From Planctomycetaceae bacterium (lineage in GTDB: Bacteria; Planctomycetota; Planctomycetia; Planctomycetales; Planctomycetaceae), in NCBI GenBank assembly GCA_020426515.1, contig JAGQPW010000018.1, forward strand, positions 1 to 54,649: a stretch of DNA of 54,649 bases, read 5' to 3'. Both the position numbers and the translations under genes were made by a program. Positions 26,547 to 36,071 of the stretch are shown here, piece by piece (position 1 is the first letter of the stretch; every line of letters begins with the position of its first letter). The notes beneath the pieces are model-generated. The model did no database searches. It was not told the origin of the DNA and saw nothing but the letters and a program-made list of their open reading frames with translations.

Positions 26547-27611
26547 ATGTTCTATCGATTGTTCCCGGATGGCAGCCGACAGTCGGTCCCATTGCATAAT
26601 CAGTTTGCGGGCCCGCAGACCACTTCATGCTGGATCATTGGCGGTGGTCCTTCCCTCAATGCACTCCCATGGTCGCAGATTGAACGATCGCCCGCCCCTC
26701 GATTCAGCATCAATCTCTCAGGTGCGAGCCTGCTTCGCCCCACCTTTTGGACGAGCTACGACCCGACCCATCGATTTCATCGCTCCATCTATCTGGATCC
26801 CGGCATCTTGAAATTCGTCCACAGCTGCCGGGCCATGGACCTGATTCCGCAAACCACATTCAAGGTCTGCGAAGCTCCCAATCTGCTCTGCTTTGATCGG
26901 ACGAGAGGCCGCGGGTTTCACGATTTCCCCAGTCCCGGCGGCCAAGACATTCAGCGACCAGTCCAAATCCGCGAGCGTGATTGCCTGCCAGGAATTACAG
27001 ACTGGCAGGACTCCTTCGTACAGGCGATCGATATTGCTTACCGACTGGGATTCCGTCGGCTCTATCTGGCGGGCTGCGACATGTTCATTGCCCCGTCAGC
27101 CGAACTGGTCACATTCGCGAGCACGTTTGGTGTCTCTTACCAGACGCATGAACCTCTGGGAGCCTTTCTGCGCCGCTGCATCCAGGCAGGAGCTGCGCGA
27201 GCAGAACTGGAACGCCACGCGCTGGGCGACCAGTACCACTTCGACGAAGAAAAACCATTCGCCGCGGCTGTACAAACGGACGAGCACTACTTTCGCGTGG
27301 TGCAGTATCTGCGACTGTCACGGCGAGCCTTGTCACTGTCCGGACTGGAAATCATCAGCGTGACACCTGACAGCCGACTCAACGATCACTTCCCGATACG
27401 GTCGGTGGAGGACGCCGTCCAGGACATTCTGTACGACGTTGGAGATCCAGCAGCGGAGTCGACACGCGGAATGTACACCTGCCCCAGCCGACCTCGCGAA
27501 AGACCTCTCGCCCCCATGCGCGATGTGCCTCCTCACCACTGGAATTCCGCCAGAGCGCCTCAGCAACATCCCCCCATCCCGGAAGAAGCCATTCCGTTAG
27601 AAGAAGGATAG
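26547..27611 (+). CDS. Rossmann-fold glycosyltransferase-like protein (DUF115/GT42-like)
   Basis: A 354-residue protein closing the cassette. Near the N terminus SCWIIGGGPSLNALPWSQI resembles the nucleotide-binding loop G-x-G-P-S-L of DUF115/MAF and GT42 sialyltransferase-like enzymes. INLSGASLLRPTFWTSYDPT follows, and QAIDIAYRLGFRRLYLAGCD matches their second conserved block (IAxxLGYxxIYLxGxD). The C-terminal ~80 residues are Pro/Arg-rich. Possible roles are glycosylation of the neighbouring Ser-rich hub, or pterin/sugar chemistry as in MptE relatives. The ATG at 26547 (57 bases after the hub stop) is preferred to 26409, which would lie inside the hub gene. Confidence 0.55.
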   Translation: MFYRLFPDGSRQSVPLHNQFAGPQTTSCWIIGGGPSLNALPWSQIERSPAPRFSINLSGASLLRPTFWTSYDPTHRFHRSIYLDPGILKFVHSCRAMDLIPQTTFKVCEAPNLLCFDRTRGRGFHDFPSPGGQDIQRPVQIRERDCLPGITDWQDSFVQAIDIAYRLGFRRLYLAGCDMFIAPSAELVTFASTFGVSYQTHEPLGAFLRRCIQAGAARAELERHALGDQYHFDEEKPFAAAVQTDEHYFRVVQYLRLSRRALSLSGLEIISVTPDSRLNDHFPIRSVEDAVQDILYDVGDPAAESTRGMYTCPSRPRERPLAPMRDVPPHHWNSARAPQQHPPIPEEAIPLEEG

Positions 27612-27630
27612 CCCCCCTCCCGATGGTGTC

Positions 27631-28017
27631 TCACTCACCGTGAAGCTGAGCCACGGCAACCTCGTCCGGCGGCGATTCCGCACTCCGTGGATTCAACACA
27701 AAGACGACGATCACAGCGACAACAATCAGCACTCCCCCCACTGCTTCATTCCAGCGCAGCTGTTCCTTCAGATAGAGAACTGAAAACACAGCAAACACAA
27801 CCAGCGTGATGATCTCCTGCAACAGTTTCAGCTGCGGCGCGGTGAAGTGCTGGTGCCCCATTCGATTGGCAGGCACCTGAAAGCAGTACTCCGCCAGTGC
27901 GATTCCCCAACTGACCAGTATGACAATCCACAGCGGACTCTCCTTGAACCTGAGATGCCCGTACCAGGCGAATGTCATGAAGATGTTGGAGATCGTCAAC
28001 AGCAGGACGGTCGACAT
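27631..28017 (-). CDS. DUF486 / DMT-like membrane protein
   Basis: A 128-residue integral membrane protein with four predicted helices, starting MSTVLLLTISNIFMTFAWYG. The block AEYCFQVPANRMGHQHF is a hallmark of the DUF486 family, followed by LKLLQEIITLVVFAVFSVLY and a final hydrophobic helix. DUF486 proteins are small relatives of drug/metabolite transporters; the substrate is unknown. It converges on the tail cassette with only 19 bases between stops, marking the right border of the cassette. Confidence 0.88.
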   Translation of the reverse strand: MSTVLLLTISNIFMTFAWYGHLRFKESPLWIVILVSWGIALAEYCFQVPANRMGHQHFTAPQLKLLQEIITLVVFAVFSVLYLKEQLRWNEAVGGVLIVVAVIVVFVLNPRSAESPPDEVAVAQLHGE

Positions 28018-28115
28018 GGAATCGGTCGATGGTAAGAACTGTCCCGCTCTCTGGAATCGTCCAGAATTTTCTCAGCGGCACAACGCTGCGCATTCTGACC
28101 GCGACGGCAAGTTTC

Positions 28116-29006
28116 TCAAGTCTGCGCTGACTGCAGATGCAAGCCATCGGCCCGAATTTCAAACGGGATAATCTGATCATCGCAGGCACTGCCACGATGT
28201 TTGGCGACATGCAATGCCCGGGTCATACGTGTTCCTTCCCGCACCTTGCCCATCAAAATGATGGTGTTGGCATTGGCAAACACGTCTCCACTTTCGATGG
28301 GACGTGAAATCAGATTTTCCAGCATAATTTCGTGTGAAGTCGCGAGCATTAGACATCCCAATTCACGCTGTTCATAGGCATGCTGCTCCACGTGACTCGC
28401 CTGAGAACGAAAGTCTGCACGAAACAGATCGCGGGCCACCCAGTCGTGATCCTTGTGCAGAATCTGGTGGTAGATGTACTCAAACAGATCGAACTGAATG
28501 GAGTCGCTCGCCCGGTCCGCCGGCTCAATGCCGTCAATCACGCAACGCCGCACACCGTGCACAAAGTTCCCGTAAAAGAACGCAATCGTTTCGCTCAGCT
28601 TGCGATTCAACTCCGCCTTCCAGGCCTTTTGCTCGTCAAACCCCATGTCACTCAAGGTGACGCGTTTGCCCGTCTGCTTGAACAGGTGCAATGAGTCCCA
28701 GCGGGCACGCTCACGTTGCCAGACATCGTCGGGCATAAATTTATCGAGTGCTGGAGGTCGTTCACGCAGCATCCAGTCGAAAAGCCGTTCGGCATACTCC
28801 CGGTGACTCTGCGAATCACCGCGGGACGTCATGTCGAAGAATATCCCCGGTTCGCCTTCCTGCTGCCGACCCGCCCAGGCATACTGCAAGCCAAGCTGGG
28901 TCTTGCCGACTCCGGTTGCCCCATAAACTACCGTAAGCGTTCCCGGTAACAGGCCGCCACCGAGTGCTTCATCCAGTTCCGGTATTCCGGTGCTGTGTCG
29001 CTGCAT
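28116..29006 (-). CDS. KaiC/RAD55-like ATPase
   Basis: A 296-residue RecA-fold ATPase of the KaiC-like class. It begins [20 protein letters not shown], the standard N-terminal linker of this class, with Walker [17 protein letters not shown] and Walker [14 protein letters not shown]. The C-terminal part ([20 protein letters not shown]) matches the end of KaiC-like domains. It is a single domain, so not a clock KaiC; such proteins often act as regulatory ATPases. It starts 17 bases after the phosphofructokinase stop on the same strand, suggesting co-transcription. Confidence 0.85.
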   Translation of the reverse strand: MQRHSTGIPELDEALGGGLLPGTLTVVYGATGVGKTQLGLQYAWAGRQQEGEPGIFFDMTSRGDSQSHREYAERLFDWMLRERPPALDKFMPDDVWQRERARWDSLHLFKQTGKRVTLSDMGFDEQKAWKAELNRKLSETIAFFYGNFVHGVRRCVIDGIEPADRASDSIQFDLFEYIYHQILHKDHDWVARDLFRADFRSQASHVEQHAYEQRELGCLMLATSHEIMLENLISRPIESGDVFANANTIILMGKVREGTRMTRALHVAKHRGSACDDQIIPFEIRADGLHLQSAQT

Positions 29007-29023
29007 GACTCTCTTTCGTCGCT

Positions 29024-30229
29024 TCAGGATCGTTTGCGTTTCGGGTGCGGCAGGCTGCTGTATTCGGGCAATGCGCCGATCAGAGGCCGAGCGTACTCCA
29101 GGAATGCGGGAGTGACATCCATGCCGTTGCGGGCAATAAACTTGTCCGGCATCGGACGCTCATGGTTGGCGACCTCACTGAGTGGAGCCGTGCCAAACGC
29201 AGCCTTGTACGTGTTGTTCGCGCCGGTCTCACGCTCAATGGTCACCATCACCCCACCATGCCCCTTCAGAGCCAGCTTCACGGCCTCTCGTCCGCACGCG
29301 TAGGCTTCCTTGAAATCCAGGTCGACCGCACGGTCAGCGGCAGACATCTGAAGCGATTCCGTCACCTGAAACTCACCACGCCAACCAAACTCGTTGCTGA
29401 TGATCTGGTGCAGAATCATGGCCGCGCTCGTGCCCCCCATGGCACCGAATTCCACATTGCTGAACTTGTCCCGAGTCTGTGAGGCGCTCACTGGACTTCC
29501 ATCGGGATTGGTGATCCCTTCGCCACACACGATGCTCACAAAGCCGTGCTTGCGATACTTCTCCTCGACCAGCTGCAGAAACTCTCCGTGAAGAAACGGA
29601 CGTTCCGGCAACAATATGATGTGGGGGGCATCGCCAGTGGACTGCCGGGCACATGCCGCTGCTGCTGGCAACCATCCCGCACTGCGGCCCACCGTCTGAA
29701 AGACCACAAACTGATCCACTCGCTGCATATCACGAGCCAGCAGCCCGGCCTGCAACACGCTCAGGGCAACGTATCGGGCCGCACTCGGATAGCCCGGCGT
29801 GTGGTCGGTTCCGTACAAGTCGTTGTCGACGGTCTTGGGAACACCAACGCCGGTCATTTCCCAGCCATGCGCCGCAGCGTACTCCACAACGCGATGAATC
29901 GTATCCATCGTGTCATTGCCGCCAATCATGAAGAAGTAGCGAATGTCGTGCTTGCGAAGCTGCTTCAGTATCGGAACAAAGTGCTCCTCCTGCAGCTTCA
30001 ACCGACTTGACCCCAGCCCGCTGCTGGGGGTCTTGCGAAGCCCCGTGAGCAACGCAGGATCTACCGTACTGAAATCAAGCAAATCGTTTCCCAGCACCCC
30101 TTCGATTCCGTATCGCATTCCGAACACGCGATCGATGCGTGAACTCTTCAGGCACGTGTCAACCACACCCATGAGCGACGAATTGATGACGGAGGTCGGG
30201 CCTCCGGACTGTCCGACAAGTGCATTCAT
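29024..30229 (-). CDS. Phosphofructokinase, pyrophosphate-type
   Basis: Phosphorylates fructose 6-phosphate in glycolysis, reversibly if PPi is the donor. The 401-residue product has the N-terminal [11 protein letters not shown] loop, [30 protein letters not shown] and a [19 protein letters not shown] block. The residue equal to Gly104 of E. coli PfkA is Asp (GGND) and the second signature has PKTVDND with a lysine, both marks of PPi-dependent enzymes. An ATG at 30229 is chosen over an in-frame GTG four codons upstream; neither has a clear ribosome-binding site. Planctomycetes often use PPi-type enzymes. Followed closely by a KaiC-like ATPase gene. Confidence 0.88.
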   Translation of the reverse strand: MNALVGQSGGPTSVINSSLMGVVDTCLKSSRIDRVFGMRYGIEGVLGNDLLDFSTVDPALLTGLRKTPSSGLGSSRLKLQEEHFVPILKQLRKHDIRYFFMIGGNDTMDTIHRVVEYAAAHGWEMTGVGVPKTVDNDLYGTDHTPGYPSAARYVALSVLQAGLLARDMQRVDQFVVFQTVGRSAGWLPAAAACARQSTGDAPHIILLPERPFLHGEFLQLVEEKYRKHGFVSIVCGEGITNPDGSPVSASQTRDKFSNVEFGAMGGTSAAMILHQIISNEFGWRGEFQVTESLQMSAADRAVDLDFKEAYACGREAVKLALKGHGGVMVTIERETGANNTYKAAFGTAPLSEVANHERPMPDKFIARNGMDVTPAFLEYARPLIGALPEYSSLPHPKRKRS

Positions 30230-30472
30230 AGCGGCATCCACTCGAAACTGTGATCGCTGAACTTCTCATCCGCGTCGTGAATCGCGGGGACACGATTGGA
30301 ACGATTGACACGAGTGATGAAAAGCCGACAGACGGAGATTCCGGCTGGTTCGCGTATTGCCGACCGATTCTCCGGCCCATCCCATCAACAAGCCTTGATT
30401 TCAGTTCGGCAACTGGACGATAATACAGGTCCACGACATTGCCCCGCCCCAACATCAACCTCGCTCGCCACC

Positions 30473-31789
30473 ATGCCTCAACGCCAACCCGGTTGCCACG
30501 ACTTCCAGACAGCTTCGCAAATCTGCCGTCGCGATTTCATTCAGGCTGGTTTGTTGGGTGGACTGGGGCTGACACTGTCGGCGGCGCTGCAGCGTCAGGC
30601 CCTCGGCGGAGTAAACAGTCGAGCCAAGTCGGTCATTCTCGTCTGGCTGCAGGGAGGCGTCTCGCACCACGATACGCTCGATCCCAAACCATTCGCGTCC
30701 AGCGACATTCGGGGTGAGTTCCAGTCGATCTCCACCCGGCTTCCCGGAGTTCGAGTCGGTGAGCAACTGCCACTGATCGCCGCCAATCTCGACAAGTTCG
30801 CCGTAATCCGGTCCGTCACTCATGCTGAAGCGGCCCACGAGCGAGGTTCGATGTATATGGTCGAAGGGCGTCGGCCTGGACCGGGAGCAAACGGAGCACA
30901 GGCTTCCGGAAATCCACAGCTGGGAACAATCGTGGCCCACGAGCAGGGCCCCCGCAATGGGCTGCCCGCCTTCGTCAGCATTCCCGGAAACGACTTCACG
31001 TCCCGTTTCACTGGACACGGATACCTGCCTGCCGGATGTGCAGAATTCCGCGGCTATCAGGCCGCTTCACTGCAGCCTAATAAGCAGCAACCGCCCGAAA
31101 AGTTTCAGGAACGGCTTGGGCTGCTCGATGCCATCCGTCAGCGTGACCAGCACAACCTGGGCAGCAATGCCTGGGATGAATTCGAGCTGCAGGCCCGGGA
31201 CATCATTCATTCCGGCGCCGGCGGCAAAGCCTTCGAGATTGACTCCGAACCGGATTCCATCAAACAGCTGTACGGCATTGGTGGCCAGGGTGGTGAAAAA
31301 GGAAAGTACGCGCTCATCGCCCGTCGCCTGATTGAGGCCGGAACACGCTACGTGACGATTGGCCGTCACAGTTGGGATCACCACAGCAATATTTTCCCAA
31401 TGCTTCGCAAGCGGCTGCCCAGCATGGACCTCGCCCTGTCGGGACTTGTTCTCGATCTCGAACAGCGCGGCATGCTCGACGAGACACTCGTCGTATACAT
31501 GACCGAATACGGTCGTACTCCCAAGGTCAACGCCGATGGCGGTCGGGATCACTGGCCGAATGCGTTCAGCATCGCGTTTGCCGGGGCGGGCATTAAGACC
31601 GGGCAAGTTCTCGGCTCCTCGGACGAGCAAGGAGCCCGTGTCACCGAGCGGCCAGTCTCGCCAGAAGAGATTGCAGCCACTATTCTGCATCTCGTGGGGA
31701 TCAATCCTCGTAAGGTCATCCCCAAACCGGACGGTCGACCCACCCAGTACGTCGACCATGCGGAGCCAATTCACGAAATCCTCGCCTGA
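30473..31789 (+). CDS. DUF1501 protein with Tat signal
   Basis: A 438-residue member of DUF1501, a secreted alkaline-phosphatase-fold family greatly expanded in planctomycetes. The N terminus has a twin-arginine signal (ICRRDFIQAGLLGGLGLTLS). Typical blocks follow: AKSVILVWLQGGVSHHDTLD, VIRSVTHAEAAHERGSMYM, HSWDHHSNIFPMLRKRLP, VYMTEYGRTPKVNADGGRDH and DGRPTQYVDHAEPI. DUF1501 genes are often paired with DUF1549/DUF1553 (PSD1) genes; none is adjacent, so this is an orphan copy, linked instead to a PIG-L deacetylase gene 18 bases downstream. The ATG at 30473 directly precedes the signal. Confidence 0.93.
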   Translation: MPQRQPGCHDFQTASQICRRDFIQAGLLGGLGLTLSAALQRQALGGVNSRAKSVILVWLQGGVSHHDTLDPKPFASSDIRGEFQSISTRLPGVRVGEQLPLIAANLDKFAVIRSVTHAEAAHERGSMYMVEGRRPGPGANGAQASGNPQLGTIVAHEQGPRNGLPAFVSIPGNDFTSRFTGHGYLPAGCAEFRGYQAASLQPNKQQPPEKFQERLGLLDAIRQRDQHNLGSNAWDEFELQARDIIHSGAGGKAFEIDSEPDSIKQLYGIGGQGGEKGKYALIARRLIEAGTRYVTIGRHSWDHHSNIFPMLRKRLPSMDLALSGLVLDLEQRGMLDETLVVYMTEYGRTPKVNADGGRDHWPNAFSIAFAGAGIKTGQVLGSSDEQGARVTERPVSPEEIAATILHLVGINPRKVIPKPDGRPTQYVDHAEPIHEILA

Positions 31790-31807
31790 ACTCTCTGCCT
31801 GCGGCTG

Positions 31808-32512
31808 ATGACATACCCGGATCAACCACTCGACCTGCTGGTCGTCGCCCCACATCCGGATGATGCCGAAATCAGCGTCGCCGGAATCATCCTGCAATCA
31901 TTGAGCCTCGGCATGCGGGTTGGGGTTGTCGAACTGACGGACGGAGAACCCACGCCACACGGCACCATCGAGCGTCGCCAGATGGAAACGGCCGCGTCCA
32001 CGAAAGTGCTGGGACTCACCTGGCGGGGACAACTCAACCTCCCCAATCGCCGACTCGAAAACAGTCTCGCGGCCCGGCGAGCATTGGCCGGAGTGTTCCG
32101 TGAAACCCGACCGCAAATGATTCTTGCTCCCTACTGGGACGATGCGCATCCGGACCACGTGGCCGCCAGTGCGCTGTGTGATGCCGCCCGCTTCTGGTCC
32201 AAGCTCAGCCGCTCCGACCTGCCCGGCACGCCATTCCATCCGCCGCACATCTACTATTACTGGAGCATCCACCTGCGAATTCACCCGCAGCCCAAATGCG
32301 TCGTCGATGTCTCTCCCTACATGGAACAGAAACTCGACGCCATCCGCTGTTACGAAAGTCAGTTGGAAGGCCGCAGTCCGGAGTTCCCCACATTGCTCGA
32401 CGACATTCGCGACCGGGCTCGCTACTGGGGCTGGTCCATCGGAGCGGCGTATGGCGAACCACTCGCCAGCCGGGAAGAACTCCGAATCACGGATCTGCGG
32501 CAAATCGGTTAA
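31808..32512 (+). CDS. PIG-L / BshB1-type N-deacetylase
   Basis: Zinc-dependent N-acetylsugar deacetylase of the PIG-L/LmbE family, most like BshB1, which deacetylates GlcNAc-malate in bacillithiol synthesis. The 234-residue product has the zinc motif [17 protein letters not shown] near the N terminus, [10 protein letters not shown] and the second zinc block [17 protein letters not shown], and the family-like [17 protein letters not shown] end. It follows DUF1501 with an 18-base gap. Bacillithiol genes bshA and bshC are not in the window, so the substrate remains an inference. Confidence 0.88.
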   Translation: MTYPDQPLDLLVVAPHPDDAEISVAGIILQSLSLGMRVGVVELTDGEPTPHGTIERRQMETAASTKVLGLTWRGQLNLPNRRLENSLAARRALAGVFRETRPQMILAPYWDDAHPDHVAASALCDAARFWSKLSRSDLPGTPFHPPHIYYYWSIHLRIHPQPKCVVDVSPYMEQKLDAIRCYESQLEGRSPEFPTLLDDIRDRARYWGWSIGAAYGEPLASREELRITDLRQIG

Positions 32513-32605
32513 ACTCGGCTCCACGGCGAATCTCCGGTGCTGCTTCCGGTTCTACAGGCTCGGTCCGTACGATTCCGCGTTCCCCTTCAATTCTTTGATG
32601 ACAAC

Positions 32606-32995
32606 ATGTCGACGCCCATTGCCCCCGCTCTATTCGATGATCTCGTCGCCTCCCGCCGCGCCTGGATTGAGCAGGAACTCAAACCGTGGTGTCAGCGTGC
32701 TGCGCGAATCGAGCTGATCAAGGCAGAGCAGGAGTGGACTGATCTCGCCGGCCGTCCCGATCCGGCGAGAACCTTATGGCCGTGGGCCTGGGGCCGATTC
32801 CCGATGCTGACGCAAGACGGCCTGCAGGGAATTGACGAGACCTATGAAGTCCGTGTCACACTGCGTGATGGACGTTCGGGCACAGGCTATCCCGACAACC
32901 GTGCCAGCCAGCGTGGTCAACTTGTCCTGGTCGGAACGAACGGCACCTGGGGCCCGGTCGGGATTGACGATGTTGCTTCCGTCGAACGCCTATAG
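32606..32995 (+). CDS. Hypothetical protein, 129 aa
   Basis: Not recognised. The product begins MSTPIAPALFDDLVASRRAW, has a Trp-rich middle (WPWAWGRFPMLTQDGLQGID) and a beta-rich C-terminal half (YEVRVTLRDGRSGTGYP, GQLVLVGTNGTWGPVGIDDV). No signal, membrane or metal motif is seen. It lies 93 bases after the deacetylase gene and its stop overlaps that of the convergent threonine synthase by 6 bases. The frame extends to 32537, but the ATG at 32606 gives the cleaner start. Confidence 0.65.
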   Translation: MSTPIAPALFDDLVASRRAWIEQELKPWCQRAARIELIKAEQEWTDLAGRPDPARTLWPWAWGRFPMLTQDGLQGIDETYEVRVTLRDGRSGTGYPDNRASQRGQLVLVGTNGTWGPVGIDDVASVERL

Positions 32996-34246
32996 TCTCT
33001 CGGTAGTGTTTGCCACCTGGTCGAGACACTTCGGATCATGATGGTCGAGTGTCGGAAGTCCCGAGACATTCATCAGGTGGTTGTACTTCAGTCCCGTTCC
33101 CGTGTTGAACAGCACAATACGTTCCTCCGGTTTCAGCCAGCCTTGGGCACGCAACTTCTGGCAGGCCATCCACACTGCTCCTCCTTCCGGGCAGGCATAG
33201 ATTCCCTGACAGCGGGAGATCTCGGAGACCCCCTGCATCAGCTCCCGATCTGAGATGCGGACTGCGGTCCCCTGACTCTTCCGCAGCGCCTGCAACATCA
33301 GGAAGTCCCCCACGGCAATCGGCACCCGCAGACCCGCAGCGACGGTATGGGCATTGGGGAACAGCGGAGCATGGTCAGCCCCTTCTTCAAACGCCTTCAC
33401 AATCGGGGCGCAGCCTTCCGCCTGAACGGCCACCATGCGCGGCCGGCGAGAGTCGATCCAGCCGAGTTCCTCCATTTCATCAAACGCCTTCCACATCCCG
33501 ATCAAACCTGTGCCTCCTCCAGTGGGATAGAAGATGACATCCGGCAAAGTGAACTCCTGAATTCCGGGAGCTGCTTCGAAATCGAACGGGAGTTCGTAGC
33601 CCATCGTCTTCTTCCCCTCGACCCGAAACGGCTCTTTGAGGGTCGAGAGATCAAACCAGCCGAAACGATCGCAGCCCTGCCGCACCAGCTTGCCGCAGTC
33701 GCTGATCAGCCCGTTCACCAGAAACACATGCGCACCGCCGACCACGGATTCAATGATATTCGCGGGCGGCGTGTCTTCGGGCATAAACAGATAGCATTCC
33801 ATCCCGGCACGTGCTGCGTAATACGTGGCCGCACCGGCCGCATTGCCCGCCGAAGGAAGTGCGACCGCGCGTGCTCCCAGTGCCCTGGCTCGCGTCACGG
33901 CGGCCGACATGCCTCGCGCCTTGAAACTCCCCGTTGGATTGAACGACTCATCCTTGATGAACAGGGAGCGATAATCAGCAAACGGCCCCCGCTGTTCACA
34001 CGAGAGCAGGGGAGTGATCCCTTCCCCCAGAGAAACGGCTTCCTCCGGGCCATCGACCGGCATCACTTCCCAAAACTTCCACATCGATCGCACATCACGA
34101 GTGCGAACAGCGTCCGGAGTGAAGCGATCTCGAATCGCCTCCAGATCGTACTCGGCCAGCAATGGCTTCCCGGTCGGTCCGAGGTTTTGCAGCACATCAA
34201 TCGGCAACTGGGTGCCGGTTGCCGAGCATTTGAGTCGTTGATGCAT
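32990..34246 (-). CDS. thrC: Threonine synthase
   Basis: PLP enzyme converting O-phosphohomoserine to threonine. The 418-residue product has the PLP lysine in FIKDESFNPTGSFKARGM, the phosphate loop ALPSAGNAAGAATYYAARAG and FYPTGGGTGLIGMWKAFDE. It belongs to the longer class whose N terminus usually holds a CxxC zinc ribbon before GKPLLAxYDLE; here the part reads LKCSATGTQ ... LGPTGKPLLAEYDLE, so most of the cysteines are lost. The ATG at 34246 has GGGA upstream. A related PLP enzyme such as a cysteate synthase-like protein cannot be fully excluded. Divergent from the Ser/Thr kinase gene. Confidence 0.9.
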   Translation of the reverse strand: MHQRLKCSATGTQLPIDVLQNLGPTGKPLLAEYDLEAIRDRFTPDAVRTRDVRSMWKFWEVMPVDGPEEAVSLGEGITPLLSCEQRGPFADYRSLFIKDESFNPTGSFKARGMSAAVTRARALGARAVALPSAGNAAGAATYYAARAGMECYLFMPEDTPPANIIESVVGGAHVFLVNGLISDCGKLVRQGCDRFGWFDLSTLKEPFRVEGKKTMGYELPFDFEAAPGIQEFTLPDVIFYPTGGGTGLIGMWKAFDEMEELGWIDSRRPRMVAVQAEGCAPIVKAFEEGADHAPLFPNAHTVAAGLRVPIAVGDFLMLQALRKSQGTAVRISDRELMQGVSEISRCQGIYACPEGGAVWMACQKLRAQGWLKPEERIVLFNTGTGLKYNHLMNVSGLPTLDHHDPKCLDQVANTTERL

Positions 34247-34539
34247 GGGAGAGTGTCCCTGTTCCGGTGAGCGACTGTCCGAATGGATTCTCAAAGTAAC
34301 AGGTCGACGATGGTTTCTCACCATTCTCGCATCCAATTCCCCATTGACTCCATCGAGGTCTGCAAACGATGCTTTCCGTGAAACGCCCCAACAGGAATGG
34401 TGAGACCGAGGCAAGTGAAGCCTTCTGTCGACAATTCTGTCCCACCACGTACTCACGTGGACATCACATTGATTGGCAGCGTGACAGTACAAACGACTTG
34501 ACGGAAACTTCGACGCCTCGCGACGTGGAGAAATTGGGT

Positions 34540-35979
34540 ATGTCGGAACATTCGTCGGCAGACAAGAAAACAGTCCAGCTCGGTGACTTTGAGTTGCTCA
34601 AGAAACTCGGTCAGGGAGGAATGGGGACCGTCTACCTGGGGCACCAGATCAGCCTCGACCGGGACTGCGCTGTGAAAGTGCTGTCCAAGGAATTCGCCGC
34701 CAAGCCAGGATTCGTCGAGCGCTTCGTTCGTGAAGCCCGGGCGATGGCCAAAATTGATCATCCCAGCGTCGTCAGCTGCTACGCCGTTGGAGAAGACAAA
34801 GGCCATCACTTTGTGGCCATGGAACTGATGGACGGCAAGAGCATGCAGGACTGGGTCAACCAGTTGGGCAAGCTCAGCGTGAGCGATGCCGTGCTGGCCA
34901 CACTCATCGCGGGAGATGCCCTGCATCACGCGCATGAACTGAACATGATCCATCGCGACATCAAGCCCGACAACTTGCTCGTCACCCAAAAGGGAGTACT
35001 CAAGGTCTCAGACCTGGGGCTGGCCAAGGCGATCGACGATGAGGATATGTCCCTCACGCAAAGCGGCACGGGACTGGGCACGCCGCACTACATGCCGCCG
35101 GAACAGGCCCGCAACGCCAAGCACGTCGATCGACGCAGCGACATCTATGCCCTGGGCTGCACGCTGTACTACTTCCTGTGCGGCAAGCTCCCTTTCCACG
35201 GTGACTCGATTGTCGAACTGATCACCAACAAGGAAAAAGGAAAGTTCAAGCCCGTCCATCAGGCCAATCCGGAAGTGCCCGAACGACTGAGCCTGATCGT
35301 CGACAAAGCCATGGCGGTCGATCCCAAGCACCGCTACCAGACCTGTGCTGAATTCGTCTCCGACCTGGATAGTTTGTCGCTGGCCGGGGACGCTCTGCAA
35401 TTCATCGATGAGCGGGTTCGCGTCTCCGCTCGGCGTTCCGGCGGACCAGCCACGGCAGCCGGTGGAATACGAAATCTGGCTGCCACAACCGTAGCGGCTC
35501 CCCGATCTCAAACGCCAGCGAAACCTGCCGCCTCGCCAAAGCCAGCCACGACGGCCATCTGGTACGTCCGCTACACAAGCAGCGACGGACAGGTCAAAAT
35601 TGGCAAGATGGCACCCGCCCAGGTCCTGGCAGGGATCAAGTCGGACAAGTTCAATGCGCAAACTCAGGCCGCGGTCAATTCCAAGGGTCCCTTCCTGCCA
35701 CTCGCCCAGATCCCGGTCTTTGAAGACGATGCCCGAAAAATGCTCACGCGGCAACAGGCGAGTCATCGCAACAACAACCTGGCAGCTGAATACGAAAAGC
35801 TGGCCAAGCAGTACGAACGCCGCAAGTGGTGGCAGTACCTCAAGCGGCTGGTCGACGGAACACTGGGTTTCGTGGGACTGCTGATCTGGCTGGGTCTGAT
35901 CGCTGGACTGGGAGCACTGATCTACTTCCTGTACCCCATCGTCATGACCTATCTGGCGAATCAGGCGGGACTGAATTGA
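34540..35979 (+). CDS. Membrane Ser/Thr protein kinase with GYF/DUF4339-like domain
   Basis: Eukaryote-like Hanks-type kinase, 479 residues. Catalytic parts are intact: glycine loop GQGGMGTVY (24-32), lysine in CAVKVL (Lys46), HRDIKPDN (Asp140), DLGLA in place of DFG (158-162) and TPHYMPPEQA. After a Pro/Ala linker (~320-350) comes a module IWYVRYTSSDGQVKIGKMAP that resembles GYF/DUF4339 interaction domains, then a charged helix and one or two C-terminal membrane helices (GFVGLLIWLGLIAGLGALIY). The kinase domain would face the cytoplasm. The ATG at 34540 follows GGAG; the open frame upstream of it is not kinase-like. Confidence 0.93.
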   Translation: MSEHSSADKKTVQLGDFELLKKLGQGGMGTVYLGHQISLDRDCAVKVLSKEFAAKPGFVERFVREARAMAKIDHPSVVSCYAVGEDKGHHFVAMELMDGKSMQDWVNQLGKLSVSDAVLATLIAGDALHHAHELNMIHRDIKPDNLLVTQKGVLKVSDLGLAKAIDDEDMSLTQSGTGLGTPHYMPPEQARNAKHVDRRSDIYALGCTLYYFLCGKLPFHGDSIVELITNKEKGKFKPVHQANPEVPERLSLIVDKAMAVDPKHRYQTCAEFVSDLDSLSLAGDALQFIDERVRVSARRSGGPATAAGGIRNLAATTVAAPRSQTPAKPAASPKPATTAIWYVRYTSSDGQVKIGKMAPAQVLAGIKSDKFNAQTQAAVNSKGPFLPLAQIPVFEDDARKMLTRQQASHRNNNLAAEYEKLAKQYERRKWWQYLKRLVDGTLGFVGLLIWLGLIAGLGALIYFLYPIVMTYLANQAGLN

Positions 35980-36071
35980 TTCGTGGTCTGCCTGGAAAAA
36001 TCAGACCGCTTGTGCCGTGGACCGGTCTATGATCGGGACGAACGGAACGTGTTCATCCAAATGGTCGCCCC

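Noticed and set aside
19503..27630. Ordinary complete prophage
   Set aside because: No integrase, repressor, terminase, portal, capsid or lysis genes and no attachment repeats could be found within the region or its flanks.
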